From Cunninghamia lanceolata (taxonomy: Eukaryota; Streptophyta; Pinopsida; Cupressales; Cupressaceae), in assembly GCA_027924645.1 (NCBI GenBank), contig BSBN01001482.1, forward strand, positions 12,666,001 through 12,730,000: a stretch of DNA of 64,000 nt. The letters run 5' to 3'. Shown here one piece after another: positions 10,532 through 23,600 of the stretch; the stretch's first letter is position 1, and every line of letters starts with the position of its first letter. The notes below the pieces were generated by a model. That model ran no database searches. It was given only the letters and a program-made list of their open reading frames with translations, and was not told where the DNA came from. Made by a program: the position numbers and the translations under genes.

Positions 10532-13500
10532 CTTTTTATTGTGTTCCTCTGTTGTATGCCTATATGGCATTTGTGGATATATATTTTGTATTGTACATAG
10601 TTGACATTGTATGCCTATATGGCGTTCTTGTAAGCCTATATGGCTATTTTGTATATATGTTATACTTATATCGACAGATATTGATGTATGCCTATATGGA
10701 TATTTGGTTAATACAAATCTTTTTTATTGATGGCGTCCATACTTGCATTATAAATCCACTTTTGAATGGATATTTGTAGATGGCTACTTCAAATATTTAA
10801 AGTCCGATTGTATTACATAGGATGTTTGCATTTTCTTTGATAGGCTTGATAGGCCATGGATTACATGATGTTGTTTGGTGGAAAAGTATGGTACTAGAAG
10901 ACTCTAGTTCATTCTTAATAGGCTTGTGATTGATAATATCTTTGCATGATTGCACTTGATCTTGGATCATGGGCATGTTGTTAGGATTTTGATTGCATTG
11001 TGATGTTTGATGGATAGGCATGGTGTAAGATACCCAACTAGTTCTACGAAAAATTTTCCTTACTTAAACAATTTTACTTGCTATCAATTCATCAACTACT
11101 TCAACAACACAAAGATATACATCAAAGATAACTACTTGAATGAATCAACCTTAGAGTTGGGTACTTGTCTAGTTATTTGACTCAATCAACTTGCAATGTC
11201 TTATTACATGGATAATGCTTTCAATAGCATGAAGTTACAACTTATTCAATGGAGATACAAAAGAAAGGCCTTGAAGCCTTGATGTTTACAATGGCGTCTA
11301 CACTTGATCAACTCAATCAAACTCAATGATGTCAACTGAATGTCAACACCTCACAATATCAGAAGGGAGCATCACCTTGCTTGTTGCATGGATGAACGTC
11401 ATAGTTGCAAGACTCTTAGGGTTAGGCACCAACTGAAGGTAGTAGAGACCAGACTAGGCGCCATCCTAAGCTGGGCGCTTCCTTGAGGTGGTAGAGACAT
11501 GGATGAACGTCTAGTGGGGTTTGATGACTCTATATTGACACTCAAATTCACTTAGGTGCAATATTAGTGTTCTTCTAACTAGGCACCAGATAGGAGGATT
11601 CTCAGGGGTTTTGGTGCCTAGGTTACAACTTGTCAATTTCTCAAAGAATCTTTGAAACACTTGACTTCCAAGGATTATCATCTTACCCTCTGATGGAGCG
11701 CCTTGTTCCAAAATTGGTCTTAGGGACTTGCATCTCTCTTAGGCGCATGTTTGGAGTAATGTCAACTGGTATCAGCGCCTATTATCTCAATTCACACTTG
11801 ACATCAAACTTTTGAAGCTCTTTTACCCTTGTGCCTTTATCTTCTATCAAGCGCCTAACATTCTGGAGGTGAATTCCATCTTAATCCGAGTCTTCACGGT
11901 ACTTCCAAGTTTAGGCACCAAAACAGGGTTATGGAGGAGCAGAACCACGCCTTAGGAGGATGACTGAACCCTAGGCGCCAATTTGAGGTTGCAAGAGCAT
12001 AGGTATGCGCCAAGTAGAGTTTGATGCTTAAAACATTAACATTATTTAGTGAAATCCTTTTTTGACTCTAGGCACCATTTGGAGGCTAGAAAGAGGGAAG
12101 TTGACACCAACTGCATTAGGCGCATTTCTGAGGTGATGGAGACCAATAAGTGTGCCTTGTCCTCTGGCTCTATTCCTTGTTAACTTTACAACTTAGATTA
12201 TCTAAACAACACTAAGAATGCTTCCCTTCTTCCTGATACAAGTTGAAAGATCCACTGGGTGCCATTTCAGGTGTCTGGAGAGATCATCAACCAAGGGCGC
12301 TAATAGAGCCTTTGGCAAATAAAAAGAGTGCCTTACTTAGATTTGATTTCTGGATGCCAGAATTGAGGAATTTTGCACCTTGGCTAGGAGTTTCTCATTT
12401 CAATCTTGATTAATCATCTAAGTGACTTTCCTTAGCTCACAAGCCTTCAATCTATCCATTACCCCCTGCTAGGCGCTCAAAATAGAGTGTTAACGCCTTA
12501 TGAAGGTTAGGCGCATTTTGAGGGTGGGGTAGGCAAGTGAGGGTGCCAGACCAGGCCTTGAGACTTCTCTCCTCATCAAAGGCTTTCAATCCTAGGTGCC
12601 AGATCCAAGGAGTTCCAACCAACACATGCGCCTAGTGCTGTGAGTTCACCCAAAGGACATCTTTAACTTGAAAACTTTCAATCTTCATCCATCTATGCTA
12701 GGCGCTCAATTGGAGGATCCCTAGAAACATGTATAGGCACCTTGAGGTTCTTAGGCGCTTAATTTGGATGATCCTTGTGCTAGGCGCTTAGTAAGGAAAA
12801 CTGGAGTGAAATGGGCGCCTAGGCTCCCAAGCTTCCATACTTAGTCAAATTTTAGGGTTCTGACCTTGTTCCTGTAAAACAAATAGATAGAATTAGTCTG
12901 AAACCAATTCATTCCCTCATCATTTGGAATTAGCCTCCAGGAATGAGGAATAGGCTAATCCATTATACACTTGATGATCAAGCCGGGAACGGGGACATGA
13001 CACATGGTACTAGGCTAATCATTTTGGGTTTTGCATGAGCCTCAGACAAGGTAGTGGGATCACTTGAATGCATATTGCCTATATCCATGGGATGACTTTG
13101 TTATTTTTCCTTGTCTATGCTCATTTGCGCATTGGTATGTTGCATTGGGATGAAAGGATGGATGTTGCTTTGATAGTGATGTGTATTCGTCACCTAGTGA
13201 TGGATGATCTTATATAGTGGTTGGGTGTAATGGTTATCTTCATGTGGTTGTAGATGTTGATCCTTGGTTTAGAGGTGTTTGGTAGTGTGTCTTGGTGGAC
13301 TCTTGATTCTAGATTAGAGTATTAGCATGATACAAGTTCTCTTGAGACTAGGATGTCTGTATTGGTGCATGTGATCTTCTAGGAGGAGATGTTAGATCAT
13401 GATGTCATGTTTGGATACCTAATTTTGTAGTTGGATTTTTGACAGTGGTCTTGTTGGTTCTCTTGGTATTGAGTACATTGGTCATGTGCTTGGGAGCTTC

Positions 13501-14120
13501 ATGATAATGTGGTGTTGCATTTGGAGCTTAACATGGATTGATTGGTTGTAGGTTCTCATACATACTTCGAGACTTGGGTGAGGCTAGAGTTCTCTTGGGA
13601 TTAGAGACACTTGTTGAGATGGTTACCCTTTAGAGGTTTAACAGGAAGACCAAGGAGACTTTCACTTGGATATGGGCGTGAGTTAATTATGGACCTAGAG
13701 AAGATTCTTATTGGTTCTAGAGGGTTCATTCGAGGGGTGTCTCTAAACATGTTTTTTTTTAGGCGCTAAACTAGAGTTGTCTAGATGCACAAGTGCGCCT
13801 CCCTCAATTAAGTTCCTTTTGTTAACTTAGTTCATCCTAGTGACTAAAGGGGTTGTTATATTCTTTAGGCGCAATCTTTCATAGACTAAAACATTCACTC
13901 CATGTTAAGGCGCTCAAAGGAGGCTCTAGAGATGAAAAATGGCGCCTTAACTCACTTATGTAAATTTTAGACTTTTAGGCAATTGCAAGATGTCTTGGAG
14001 GGCTCAATTCTTTAAGGCGCCCATTTTGTTCACCACTTGTAGCATCACTTGTTCAAGGCACATGTGTGATTTGGTCAAAACAGGTGCCTAGAGTGAATAG
14101 GCTTTCATCCTAACTTAATA
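10532..14120. other. Non-coding interior of copy B, rich in GGCGC motifs
   Basis: The 3' untranslated region of the accessory gene (to about 10800) contains repeated GCCTATATGG, also present in copy C. From about 11440 to 14060 no gene is visible, but a short motif of the form TAGGCGCC or its variants (AGGCGC, GCGCCT, TAGGCACC) recurs several dozen times. Clear examples lie near 11458, 11740, 11975, 12118, 12470, 12508, 12750, 12810, 13762, 13908 and 14013. The segment 11020-12990 reads like an old LTR-type sequence but has no matching partner in the window. Confidence 0.55.
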
Positions 14121-15885
14121 CACTACCTCCTTCTGATGATTTTTGGGGCAGCAGAAAACCTTTCACCATGGGCAAATGCCTCAGAGCTATAAAAAATTGA
14201 GGTTATTGTAGAGGCACTCTACATGATCGCGTTGCCTTAGATGGAATGTTTCTAAGTGACACAGTTTTTGAGTAACATCTCGTCAAAGATTGCTACCTTT
14301 TTACACTTTGGACTCTTCAGGGATATCATCGGTACAATGTAGCTCCGACTGTTTCGACATATTTGGGTGAAAAATAGGACCATACCTAGCGTAAATGTAC
14401 CCATTCAGACGTGTTGGAACAGTCAGTTTGGTCACATCAGGAGCAGGATGAAAGTTACACCCCTTTGCAACTTTACACTGCCTCCTTCTGACGATTTTTG
14501 GGGCAGCAGAAAACCTTTCACCACGGGCAAATGCCTCAGAGCTATAAAAAATTGAGAGAGGTTATTGTAGAGGCACTCTACGTGATCTCATTGCCTCAGA
14601 CGGAATGTTTCTAAGTGACAGTTTTTGAGTAACATCTCGTCAAAGATTGCTGCCTTTTTGCACTTTGGACTCTTCAGGGATATTGTCGGTACAATGTAGC
14701 TCTGACTGTTTTGACATGTTTGGGTGAAAAATAGGACCATGCCTAGTGTAAATGTACCCATTCGGACGCGTTGGAATAGTCAGTTTGGTCACATCAGGAG
14801 CAGGATGAAAGTTACACCCCTTTGCAACTTTACATTGCCTCCTTCTGATGATTTTTGCGGCAGCAGAAAACCTTTCACCACGGGCAAATGCCTCAGAGCT
14901 ATAAAAAACTGAGAGAGGTTATTGTAGAGGCACTCTACGTGATCGCGTTGCCTTAGACAGAATATTTCTAAGTGACACAATTTTTGAGTAACATCTCATC
15001 AAAGATTGCTGCCTTTTTGCACTTTGGACTCTTCAGGGATATCGTCGGTACAATGTAGCTCTGACTGTTTTGACATGCTTGGGTGAAAAATAGGACCATG
15101 CCTAGCGTAAATGTACCCATTCAGACGCGTTGGAACAGTCAGTTTGGTTGCATCAGGAGCAGGACGAAAGTTACACCCCTTTGCAACTTTACACTGCCTC
15201 CTTCTGACGATTTTTGGGGTAGCAGAAAACCTTTCACCACGGGTAAATGCCTCAGAGCTATAAAAAACCGAGAGAGGTTATTGTAGAGGCACTCTACGTG
15301 ATCATGTTACCTTAGACGGAATGTTTCTAAGTGACACAGTTTTTGAGTAACATCTCGTCAAAGATTGCTATCTTTTTGCACTTTGGACTCTTAAGGGATA
15401 TCGTCGGTACAATGTAGCTCCGACTGTTTTGACATGTTTGGGTGAAAAATAGGACCATGCCTAGTGTAAATGTACCCATTCGGACACGTTGGAATAGTCA
15501 GTTTGGTCACATCAGGAGCAGGATGAAAGTTACACCCCTTTACAACTTTACACTGCCTCCTTCTGACAATTTTTGGGGTAGCAGAAAACCTTTCACCACG
15601 GGCAAATGCCTCAGAGCTATAAAAAACTGAGAGAGGTTATTGTAGAGGCACTCTACATGATAGCGTTACCTTAGACAGAATGTTTCTAAGTGACACAGTT
15701 TTCGAGTAACATCTCGTCAAAGATTGCAGCCTTTTTGCACTTTGGACTCTTCAGGGATATCGTTGGTACAATGTAGCTCAGACTGTTTCGACATGTTTAG
15801 GTGAAAAATAGGACTATGCCTAGCGTAAATGTACCCATCCGGATGCATTGGAATAGTCAGTTTGGTCACATCACGAGCAGGACAC
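14121..15885. repeat. Tandem array, five units of about 357 bp
   Basis: Unit starts, each at CACTRCCTCCTTCTGA, are at 14121, 14476, 14833, 15192 and 15551, giving periods of 355, 357, 359 and 359 bp; the fifth unit is truncated near 15885. Units are roughly 95% alike by eye. Every unit carries an open stretch of about 62 codons starting MKNRTMPSVNVPI or a variant. I take this as a by-product of low divergence, not a gene. A detached tail of the unit (GTCGCATCAGGAGCAGGACA) reappears at 16458. Confidence 0.9.
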
Positions 15886-16626
15886 CAAAAATGCAAAAGT
15901 TGCTTTGTGCAACTTGACAACATTGACACTTTTTTGCAACATGACTCAAAGACTCAAACTGACCCCAAATGACTCAAAGTGACTTAAAATCACCTTGATT
16001 TGGTGCCCAATGTACATTATAGAGGTCGAGGTGCTCCTTATCATTCAAACATCTTAGATGAGTGCATAGGAAAGGAAAAAGCTCTAAGTTTCATCATCAT
16101 GAGTGCCTAATATCAAGAGACTTTAATGGCTCAAACCTTAGCATGGAGTCCTAAGGTGCATTTCATGTCTCCTTTCATCCAGTTTGGTGCCCTTATGTAG
16201 ATTTTTCAACTTGATTTGGCGCCCTATATGTGAAGGAAGATCTAAAGGCATGAAAGTGGATGTCATATTGCAAGAGTTTGGATCATCAAAATTGAAAGAA
16301 ATAAGTCTATTAAGCTTGGGTGCCCTTGGTCTTCTTTTCATTCATTATGAGCGCCTTGGGAGAATGGTATATAGGTCATCATCATGATTGGGCGCCCTGG
16401 ATCCAGAGTGTTGGAGAGATCATCAAATGGTGTCTAGTAGGGTGAGTTATGAGTTTGGTCGCATCAGGAGCAGGACACCAAAAATGCATAACATGATGAT
16501 GTAAAAATGTGTACATATGTGTAAAAATGCAGGAGGAAATAAAAAAAGATAAACCTTACAAATTAATGTGCATACTTACAACTCAATGTAACATAACTTT
16601 ACAAAATTAATGTGAATACTTACAAA
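15886..16626. other. Spacer between tandem array and transposase-like gene
   Basis: No coding signal. GGCGCC-type motifs continue (near 16200, 16350 and 16392), as in 11440-14060. The last 130 bp are AT-rich, with 'acaaattaatgtg' repeated, and probably hold the 3' end of the minus-strand gene. Confidence 0.4.
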
Positions 16627-19600
16627 TTAATCCAATGAACCATCCGGGTCTGCTCTACTCTTTATTGTGTCAAGTATTGCTTCATGGTCAGACTCACGCA
16701 CCTTCCACAATATTTTGTTCAAAGGTCTACCCCGATACTTTATCAAATGAAAATTGGATGCCACAATAAGGTTCAAGTAATGAAGAATCTTCTGATGCAT
16801 GTCAAAGTCCTGAAATAGCCAAATATTAACACTCTTATGTGGGTACCTTCTAAGCCATGTTCCAGTAATAACCACTAATCCTGTAGGGTATTCGATGTTT
16901 TCTCCATCTGTAACAGGGGCCTCCAATTTCTTTTTGGCCTCAACACAACGACATAAGTAATAATCTGTTCCCTCTTCATTATCTTCATTTGCAATAACTG
17001 CATATACGTGCCCTACATTGATATGTGTAGCAAATTAGATGAAATTAGTCAACATTACAAAAACACTACAAAGTAAGATGACATTACCTGGTTGAACTAG
17101 ATGAAATTAGATGCATATACGTGCCCTATATTACCTAGTTGAACTAAATCTGATATGTGGTCAAAGTCAACTGACGATTCCATCTGTGTTAGTTCCAGTG
17201 CTGTTGAGGGTCGATACGTGTCAAGTGGGCTAAGATAACTTAATTGCCATTCGTCAACCCACTCCTTTGACTCACACTCATCCCAGACTTGAATTATACA
17301 GGAAGAACAAAAGCATGACATCTTTCGTGTATGGATACTCCATGAACCTGTAATTGAGCTTCTGAAAGAGTGCATCTCATTTGATCCTGTCAGTGTACAA
17401 CAATCCTCATATGGTGCAATGTTAGTATCATCTATCAACCAAAAAATCTACGAACTAAAGACTTACCTTCATTACCTGGACCCATGGAAGAATTACACCA
17501 CTTGACAATCGATTTTGCATCTGTCAACTTTGCATTGTCTTTATACTTTAACTCTTCTCGTGCTATGGCTCTTTTGATACATGCTCCTACACCATCATGC
17601 TCCCCCTTTCCATGCCCGGCCTCACAAAAGTTCCACATATGTTGAATACCTGTAAAATTATGCCTCCTACTCAGCCAATAGAAATTTTGCGAGTTCTTGA
17701 ATTATGACGCACAATTATCCGACCATATGATATGCTGACTGAACGATATGCCCCTTCTAGCCAAATCCTTGTAGAACACCTGAAAGCAACCTTGCACGAA
17801 CTCCGTAGAATGCATGCAATCATCACTAATATAGAAATTATACTCCCTTATGATCTTTCTGTTATCCTCTGTACTATCATTCGCATGAATGAATGCGATG
17901 TGTACAAATATAGAAACCTGTGTGGAGTTGTAATATTGTGATTGCACCTCACGTTGTGGCTATAGACTGTAGTTCTCTGCAAAGTCGACGACTGAAACAA
18001 TGCTACCAACCAGAAATGTGTCTTTGCATAACTTGAATTGCAAGTCCAACCATCGAGCTCTATGGGCATGTCTTGCATACTCATACACTATGCTGTCATG
18101 AAATATAGGCATAAACTGATACACTGGAATCTTTTCAATAACTAATTCACACCTCTTTGCTTCTTTACCATCTTTTGTATTGTATGCCACTATTTTATAC
18201 TTGCCAAACTCTACTAGTTCGTTTCCAACCGCATGTGTTATTTCCATATGTTCACATATTGGCAAATGTTGCAAGCCACCGCAACGATGACATGTGCCAT
18301 CCAAGCATGATTTCTTGTAGAATAGTTGACCTTTCTCTCTTTCACATAAAATTCTTGATATGAAGTCTCTTGAAGATGTTGGTGGGGCACATATGGCACA
18401 ACCCTGCAAATCATTATTAGTATGCATATCTAAACATATAGACCTATAAGCATCAAAATGGTTAGAAAATTCAATATGTAATCTACAACAACAAGTAGTG
18501 CGTGTGTGATTTATCTTAACATAGAAAGGTTTTAGCATTTCAAAATATCTTTGACAAATTTTAATTTGAGGATACTTCTCTAGAAATTTACCATAAAACT
18601 GTGTTTGAGTCTCATCGAAAAAATGCTTTGGATGTGGCTCGCGGTTCTGACTACCGATTCTCCTTCTTACCACATCCCTTTGATTCGGAGATACCCTTGT
18701 GTAATTCTTCCAAAAGTCTTCAATTAGTGATCTCAATGCTTCAACAATTGGTTTATCTTTTCGTGGTAGTCTCCCCGAGAACGCCCATAATTCATTGGCA
18801 TAGTGTCCTCAATTCTTTGGCATCTTCCAACGGCTCTTGATAAAGTTTTCCTATTAATTCTCAATTCTTAACTTGTCTTTCTAATGAGACGAGCTTTCCT
18901 CATTTGACTACTTACTATAGTCGATGTAATCACACGCCATGTTGCATTACTATCTTTTGTGCGTGAGGTGTTACCCACACTCTCATACGCACTCATTAGA
19001 TTCTTGACAATAGATTTTTCACTTGAAGCCTCTGATGTTCTCAACCCAAGAATCTTCATGATAGACCTATACTTTATACTTCGCATCATTTCAACGAATA
19101 GTTGACATCTTGCAGTCTCATTTAACTTTTCAAAGAACAATCTCCAAATCTTATTAGCATATCTTCTACAAGTGCGTTTTGGAATCTTACCTTCCATTGG
19201 CTGCAAAATATTCTCATCAATATCAATCAAATACTTTGGCTTTCTATGCAAAATTCTAGGTGGTGTCAAGTTAGGTAAATTCATCTCAACATTAGGAATT
19301 TCATCAATATTTAAATGAGATGGGTTAGATGACATACCTTCGATCAAAGATGGAATAGATGACATACCTTGAGGTTGAGGTGGGAACGATGGCGTACCTC
19401 CTTCATCACATGTGAGTGATGATGTACTCTCAACTTGAGATGTGGTAGATGGTGTCCCTACATGTTGACTTGCGGTAAAGGACGTGTCTCCAACTATGGT
19501 ATTCAAATCTCTCATACCACGAAGTTTTTGCATTCGTTCTCTTTGTGCTGCCAATACCATATCTCTTTGTGATGGTTGTGGTTCCTCTTCAATTGGTATG

Positions 19601-19722
19601 TCTTCATTTATCGTGTCCAATTTCCTCTTCTCACGAAGTTCCCTCATAGCCATTGCTTTCTTTGCATTCTTAGCTTCTATCTCTTCCTGTGTTGGTTTAA
19701 TTCTTGATCGTTTCCTCGGCAT
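16627..19722 (-). pseudogene. Transposase-like gene of copy B (broken DDE-type)
   Basis: Read leftward, it starts MPRKRSRIKPTQEE at 19722. A 284-codon lysine-rich N-terminus ends at a TAA (18868) and continues in frame with ELRINRKTLSRAVG. A frameshift near 18800 leads to a long frame beginning LWAFSGRLPRKDKP and then IEDFWKNYTRVSPNQRD. A Cys/His block follows (TTCCCRLH near 18490, GTCHRCGG and ICEH near 18250-18300). Candidate catalytic positions are D in VVDFAENY (17984-17986), D in WSDNCAS (about 17715) and the HGKGEHDGVGACIKRA block (about 17570-17614). In-frame TAG (about 17957) and TAA (about 17702) replace CAG and CAA; a 1-nt loss near 17446 shifts frame. After an intron (donor near 17088 or 17135, acceptor at 17013) a last exon runs 17012-16627. 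Intact length would be about 1,000 residues. Similar uncharacterised proteins occur in plants; no superfamily name is claimed. Confidence 0.7.
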
Positions 19723-20466
19723 GATGGAGAATTTGTCTGTAGCATGATAAAGAGACCAATATTAGTTCCTAAGAAATGAATACATGATAATAGTGGGATT
19801 GTATTTTTTCATTTTGTAAGGATTTATTCTTGTATAGTTTGACATCATGGTATGAACTAAGGTTTGTTTATTACACATAATTATTAAAGAGCCCAAGTGT
19901 AGAAAATATACATGGCATCATGTGAGATTGTAGGTTGCTTTCTTGATTGGGAATGTGTCTATTTTAAACATGTATGATAAAGCATGATAAAGTAATTCAA
20001 TCCGAAATAAGGAAAATGTAAAGAACATGCATGTAAAGACTTGACATACCTAAAAAATGAAGATTTGAATGGAGAGAGTACCTAATTATGTAGTGTTTTT
20101 ATCTTCTTGCATCAAACTCCTCAACAATTTGAGTTTTTCACCACTTGCTTCCTTTTCAATGTTAAATTCTTAAAATTGAATCACAATTAACATTGCAACA
20201 CTACAAAAATTGAAACTTGAATAGATATATATCAAACTTAGTGTGAAAACTATGTTATTTCCTCCTTCTCAAGTTGGCAAAGTAGAAAAGGTGGTGGAAA
20301 GATCATGCAAAGGTGGTACAATGTGTCAAATGTGCATGTGAACTTCCCAATAGCATGAGAGCACTTCTTTTTTGTCGGAGCACACGTAGAATCAGTAAGA
20401 AAACAGAGCATGTGGGCCTGGATCACGGGGGTAACCACTTTTTTACCGTTTCAATAGAAATACAAA
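19723..20466 (-). promoter_or_regulatory. Upstream region of the transposase-like gene
   Basis: This 744-bp AT-rich stretch separates the start of the minus-strand gene from a CpG palindrome pair and the telomere-like array. It must hold the promoter if the gene is transcribed, but no convincing TATA box or initiator could be singled out among the many AT-rich runs. No coding signal was recognised. Confidence 0.3.
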
Positions 20467-20530
20467 ATGCAAGCGCGTTATAACGCGAGCGTGTTATAAC
20501 GCGCTCGTGCTATAACGCGCTCGCGTTTTA
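20467..20530. repeat. CpG-rich palindrome pair, internal
   Basis: The segment reads AAGCGCGTTATAACGCGAGC then GTGTTATAACGCGCTCGTGC and TATAACGCGCTCGCGTT. It is the same unit as the clusters near both ends of copy B, and here marks the border between the transposase gene region and the telomere-like array. Confidence 0.85.
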
Positions 20531-20639
20531 TCCTGCTATAGATTCATCACATCCTTTGCATTGATCACATCTTTTTCTTGCAAGGGCTTGCCAGATGCTC
20601 TGCCATATGATAGGCATAACAATGAAGGGGCAAGCCCTC

Positions 20640-23600
20640 ATAATCAAGTTCGTGATAGAAAATGCCCTCAACCCTCAACTCTGATCCCTCGACCCTCAAC
20701 CCTCAATGTCAAATCCTAATCCCTCAACCCTATCCCTAAACCCTCAACCCTCAATGTCAAATCCTAATCCCTCAACCCTCAACCCTATCCCTAAACCCTC
20801 AACCCTCAACGTCAAATCCTAATCCCTCAACCCTAATCTGTCATCCCTCAACATCAAATCCTAATCCCTCAACCCTAATCCATCATCCCTCAACTCGAAT
20901 CCCTCATCCCTAAACCCTAAATGCTATCCCTAATCCTACACCCTCAACAGACTCGATACTATACCTTAAACTCTAATCCCTTATCCCTAAACCCTCCAAC
21001 CCTATCCCTAATCCTTACAACCCTCAACCCTAATCCCTCAACCCTTAACTCTGATCCATCAACCCTCAACATGATACCTTAAACCCTAATCCCTTCAACC
21101 TCAACCCTATCCCTAAACCCTTGACCCTCGAACCTCAACCCTCAACCCTCAACGTCAAACCCTAATCCCTCAACCCTTAACTCTAATCCCTCATCTCTCA
21201 ACCCTAACCCTAAACCCTCAACCCTCAACATCAAATCCTAATCCCTCAACCCTTCACTCTAATCCCTCAACCCTAAACCCTCAACACTATACCTTAAACC
21301 CTAATCCCTCAGCCCTCAACCCTAAACCTTATCCCTAAACCCTAATCCCTCAACCCTCAACCCTAATCTATCATCCCTCAACTCTAATCTCTCATCCCTA
21401 AACCCTAAATGCTATCCCTATTCCTACACCCTCAACAGAATCGATACTATACCTTAAATCCTAATCCCTCAACCCTTAACTCTGATCCCTCGACCTTTAA
21501 CCCTAATCCTAAACCCTAAACCCTCAACGTCAAATTCTAATCCCTCAACCCTTCACTCTAATCCCTCAACCCTAAACCCTATCCCTAAACCCTCAACACT
21601 ATACCTTAAACCCTAATCCCTCAACCCTAACCCTAAACCTTGTCCCTAAACCCTAATCCCTCAACCCTCAACCCTAATCTATCATCCGTCATCCCTCAAC
21701 TCTAATCCCTTATTCCTAAACCCTAAACGCTATCCCTATTCCTAGACCCTCAACAGGCTCGATACTATACCTTAAACCCTAATCCCTCTACCCTTGACAC
21801 TCTTATTTAACCCTAATCCCTTGACCATTAACCCTATCCCTCAACCTTAACCCTCAACCCTCAACCCTCAACTCTCAACATTAAACCCTAATTCATCAAC
21901 CCTAAACCCTAATCCCTCAAACCTAAACCCTATCCCTTAACCATCAACCCTCAACACTATACCTTAAACCCTAATCCCTCAACCCTCAACCCTAAACCTT
22001 ATCCCTAAACCCTAATCCCTCAACCCTTAACCCTAATCCATCATCCCTCAACTCTAATCCCTCATCCCTAAACCCTAAATGCTATCCCTATTCCTAAACC
22101 CTCAACAGACTCGATACTATACCTTAAACTCTAATCCCTTATCCCTAAACCCTCCAACCCTATCCCTAATCCTTATACCCTCCACACTCAACTTTAACCC
22201 TAATTCCTGGACCCTCAACCCTATCCCTAAACCCTTGACCCTCGAACCTCAACCCTCAACCCTCAACATCAAACCCTAATCCCTCAACCCTTAACTCTGA
22301 TCCCTCGACCTTCAACCCTAACCCTAAACCCTAAACCCTCAACGTCAAATTCTAATCCCTCAACCCTTCACTCTAATCCCTCAACCCTAAACCCTATCCC
22401 TAAACCCTCAACACTATACCTTAAACCCTAATCCCTCAACCCTAACCCTAAACCTTGTCCCTAAACCCTAATGCCTCAACCCTCAACCCTAATCTGTCAT
22501 CTGTCATCCCTCAACTCTAATCCCTCATTCCTAAATCCTAAACGCTATCCCTATTCCTAGACCCTCAATAGGCTCGATACTATACCTTAAACCCTAATCC
22601 CTCTACCCTCAACACTCTTATTTAACCCTAATCCCTTGACCATTAACCCTATCCCTCAACCTCAACCCTCAACCCTCAACCCTCAAATCTCAACATTAAA
22701 CCCTAATTCATCAACCCTAAACCCTAATCCCTCAAACCTAAACCCTATCCCTAAACCATCAACCCTCAATACTATACCTTAAACCCTAATCCCTCAACCC
22801 TCAACCCTAAACCTTATCCCTAAACCCTAATCCCTCAACCCTCAACCCTAATCCATCATCCCTCAACTCTAATCCCTCATCCCTAAACCCTAAATGCTAT
22901 CCCTATTCCTAAACCCTCAACAGACTCAATACTATACCTTAAACTCTAATCCCTTATCCCTAAACCCTCCAACCCTATCCATAATCCTTATACCCTCCAC
23001 ACTCAACTTTAACCCTAATTCCTCGACCCTCAACCCTATCCCTAAACCCTTGACCCTCGAACCTCAACCCTCAACCCTCAACATCAAACCCTAATCCCTC
23101 AACCCTTAACTCTGATCCCTCAACCTTCAACCCTAACCCTAAACCCTAAACCCTCAACATTAAATTCTAATCCCTCAACCCTTCACTCTAATCCCTCAAC
23201 CCTAAACCCTATCCCTAAACCCTCAACACTATACCTTAAACCCTAAACCTTGTCCCTAAACCCTAATGCCTCAACCCTCAACCCTAATCTGTCATCTATC
23301 ATCCCTCAACTCTAATCCCTCATTCCTAAATCCTAAATGCTATCCCTATTCCTAGACCCTTAACAGGCTCGATACTATACCTTAAACCCTAATCCCTCTA
23401 CCCTCGACACTTTATTTAACCCTAATCCCTTGACCATTAACCCTATCCCTCAACCTCAACCCTCAACCCTCAACCCTCAACTGTCAACATTAAAGCCTAA
23501 TTCATCAACCCTAAACCCTAATCCCTCAAACCTAAACCATATCCCTAAACCATCAACCCTCAACACTATACCTTAAACCCTAATCCCTCAACCCTCAACC

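Noticed and set aside
14367..15630. Four similar 62-67 codon frames in the tandem array
   Set aside because: Each occurs once per 357-bp unit, has no recognisable domain, and changes between units do not favour synonymous positions by eye.
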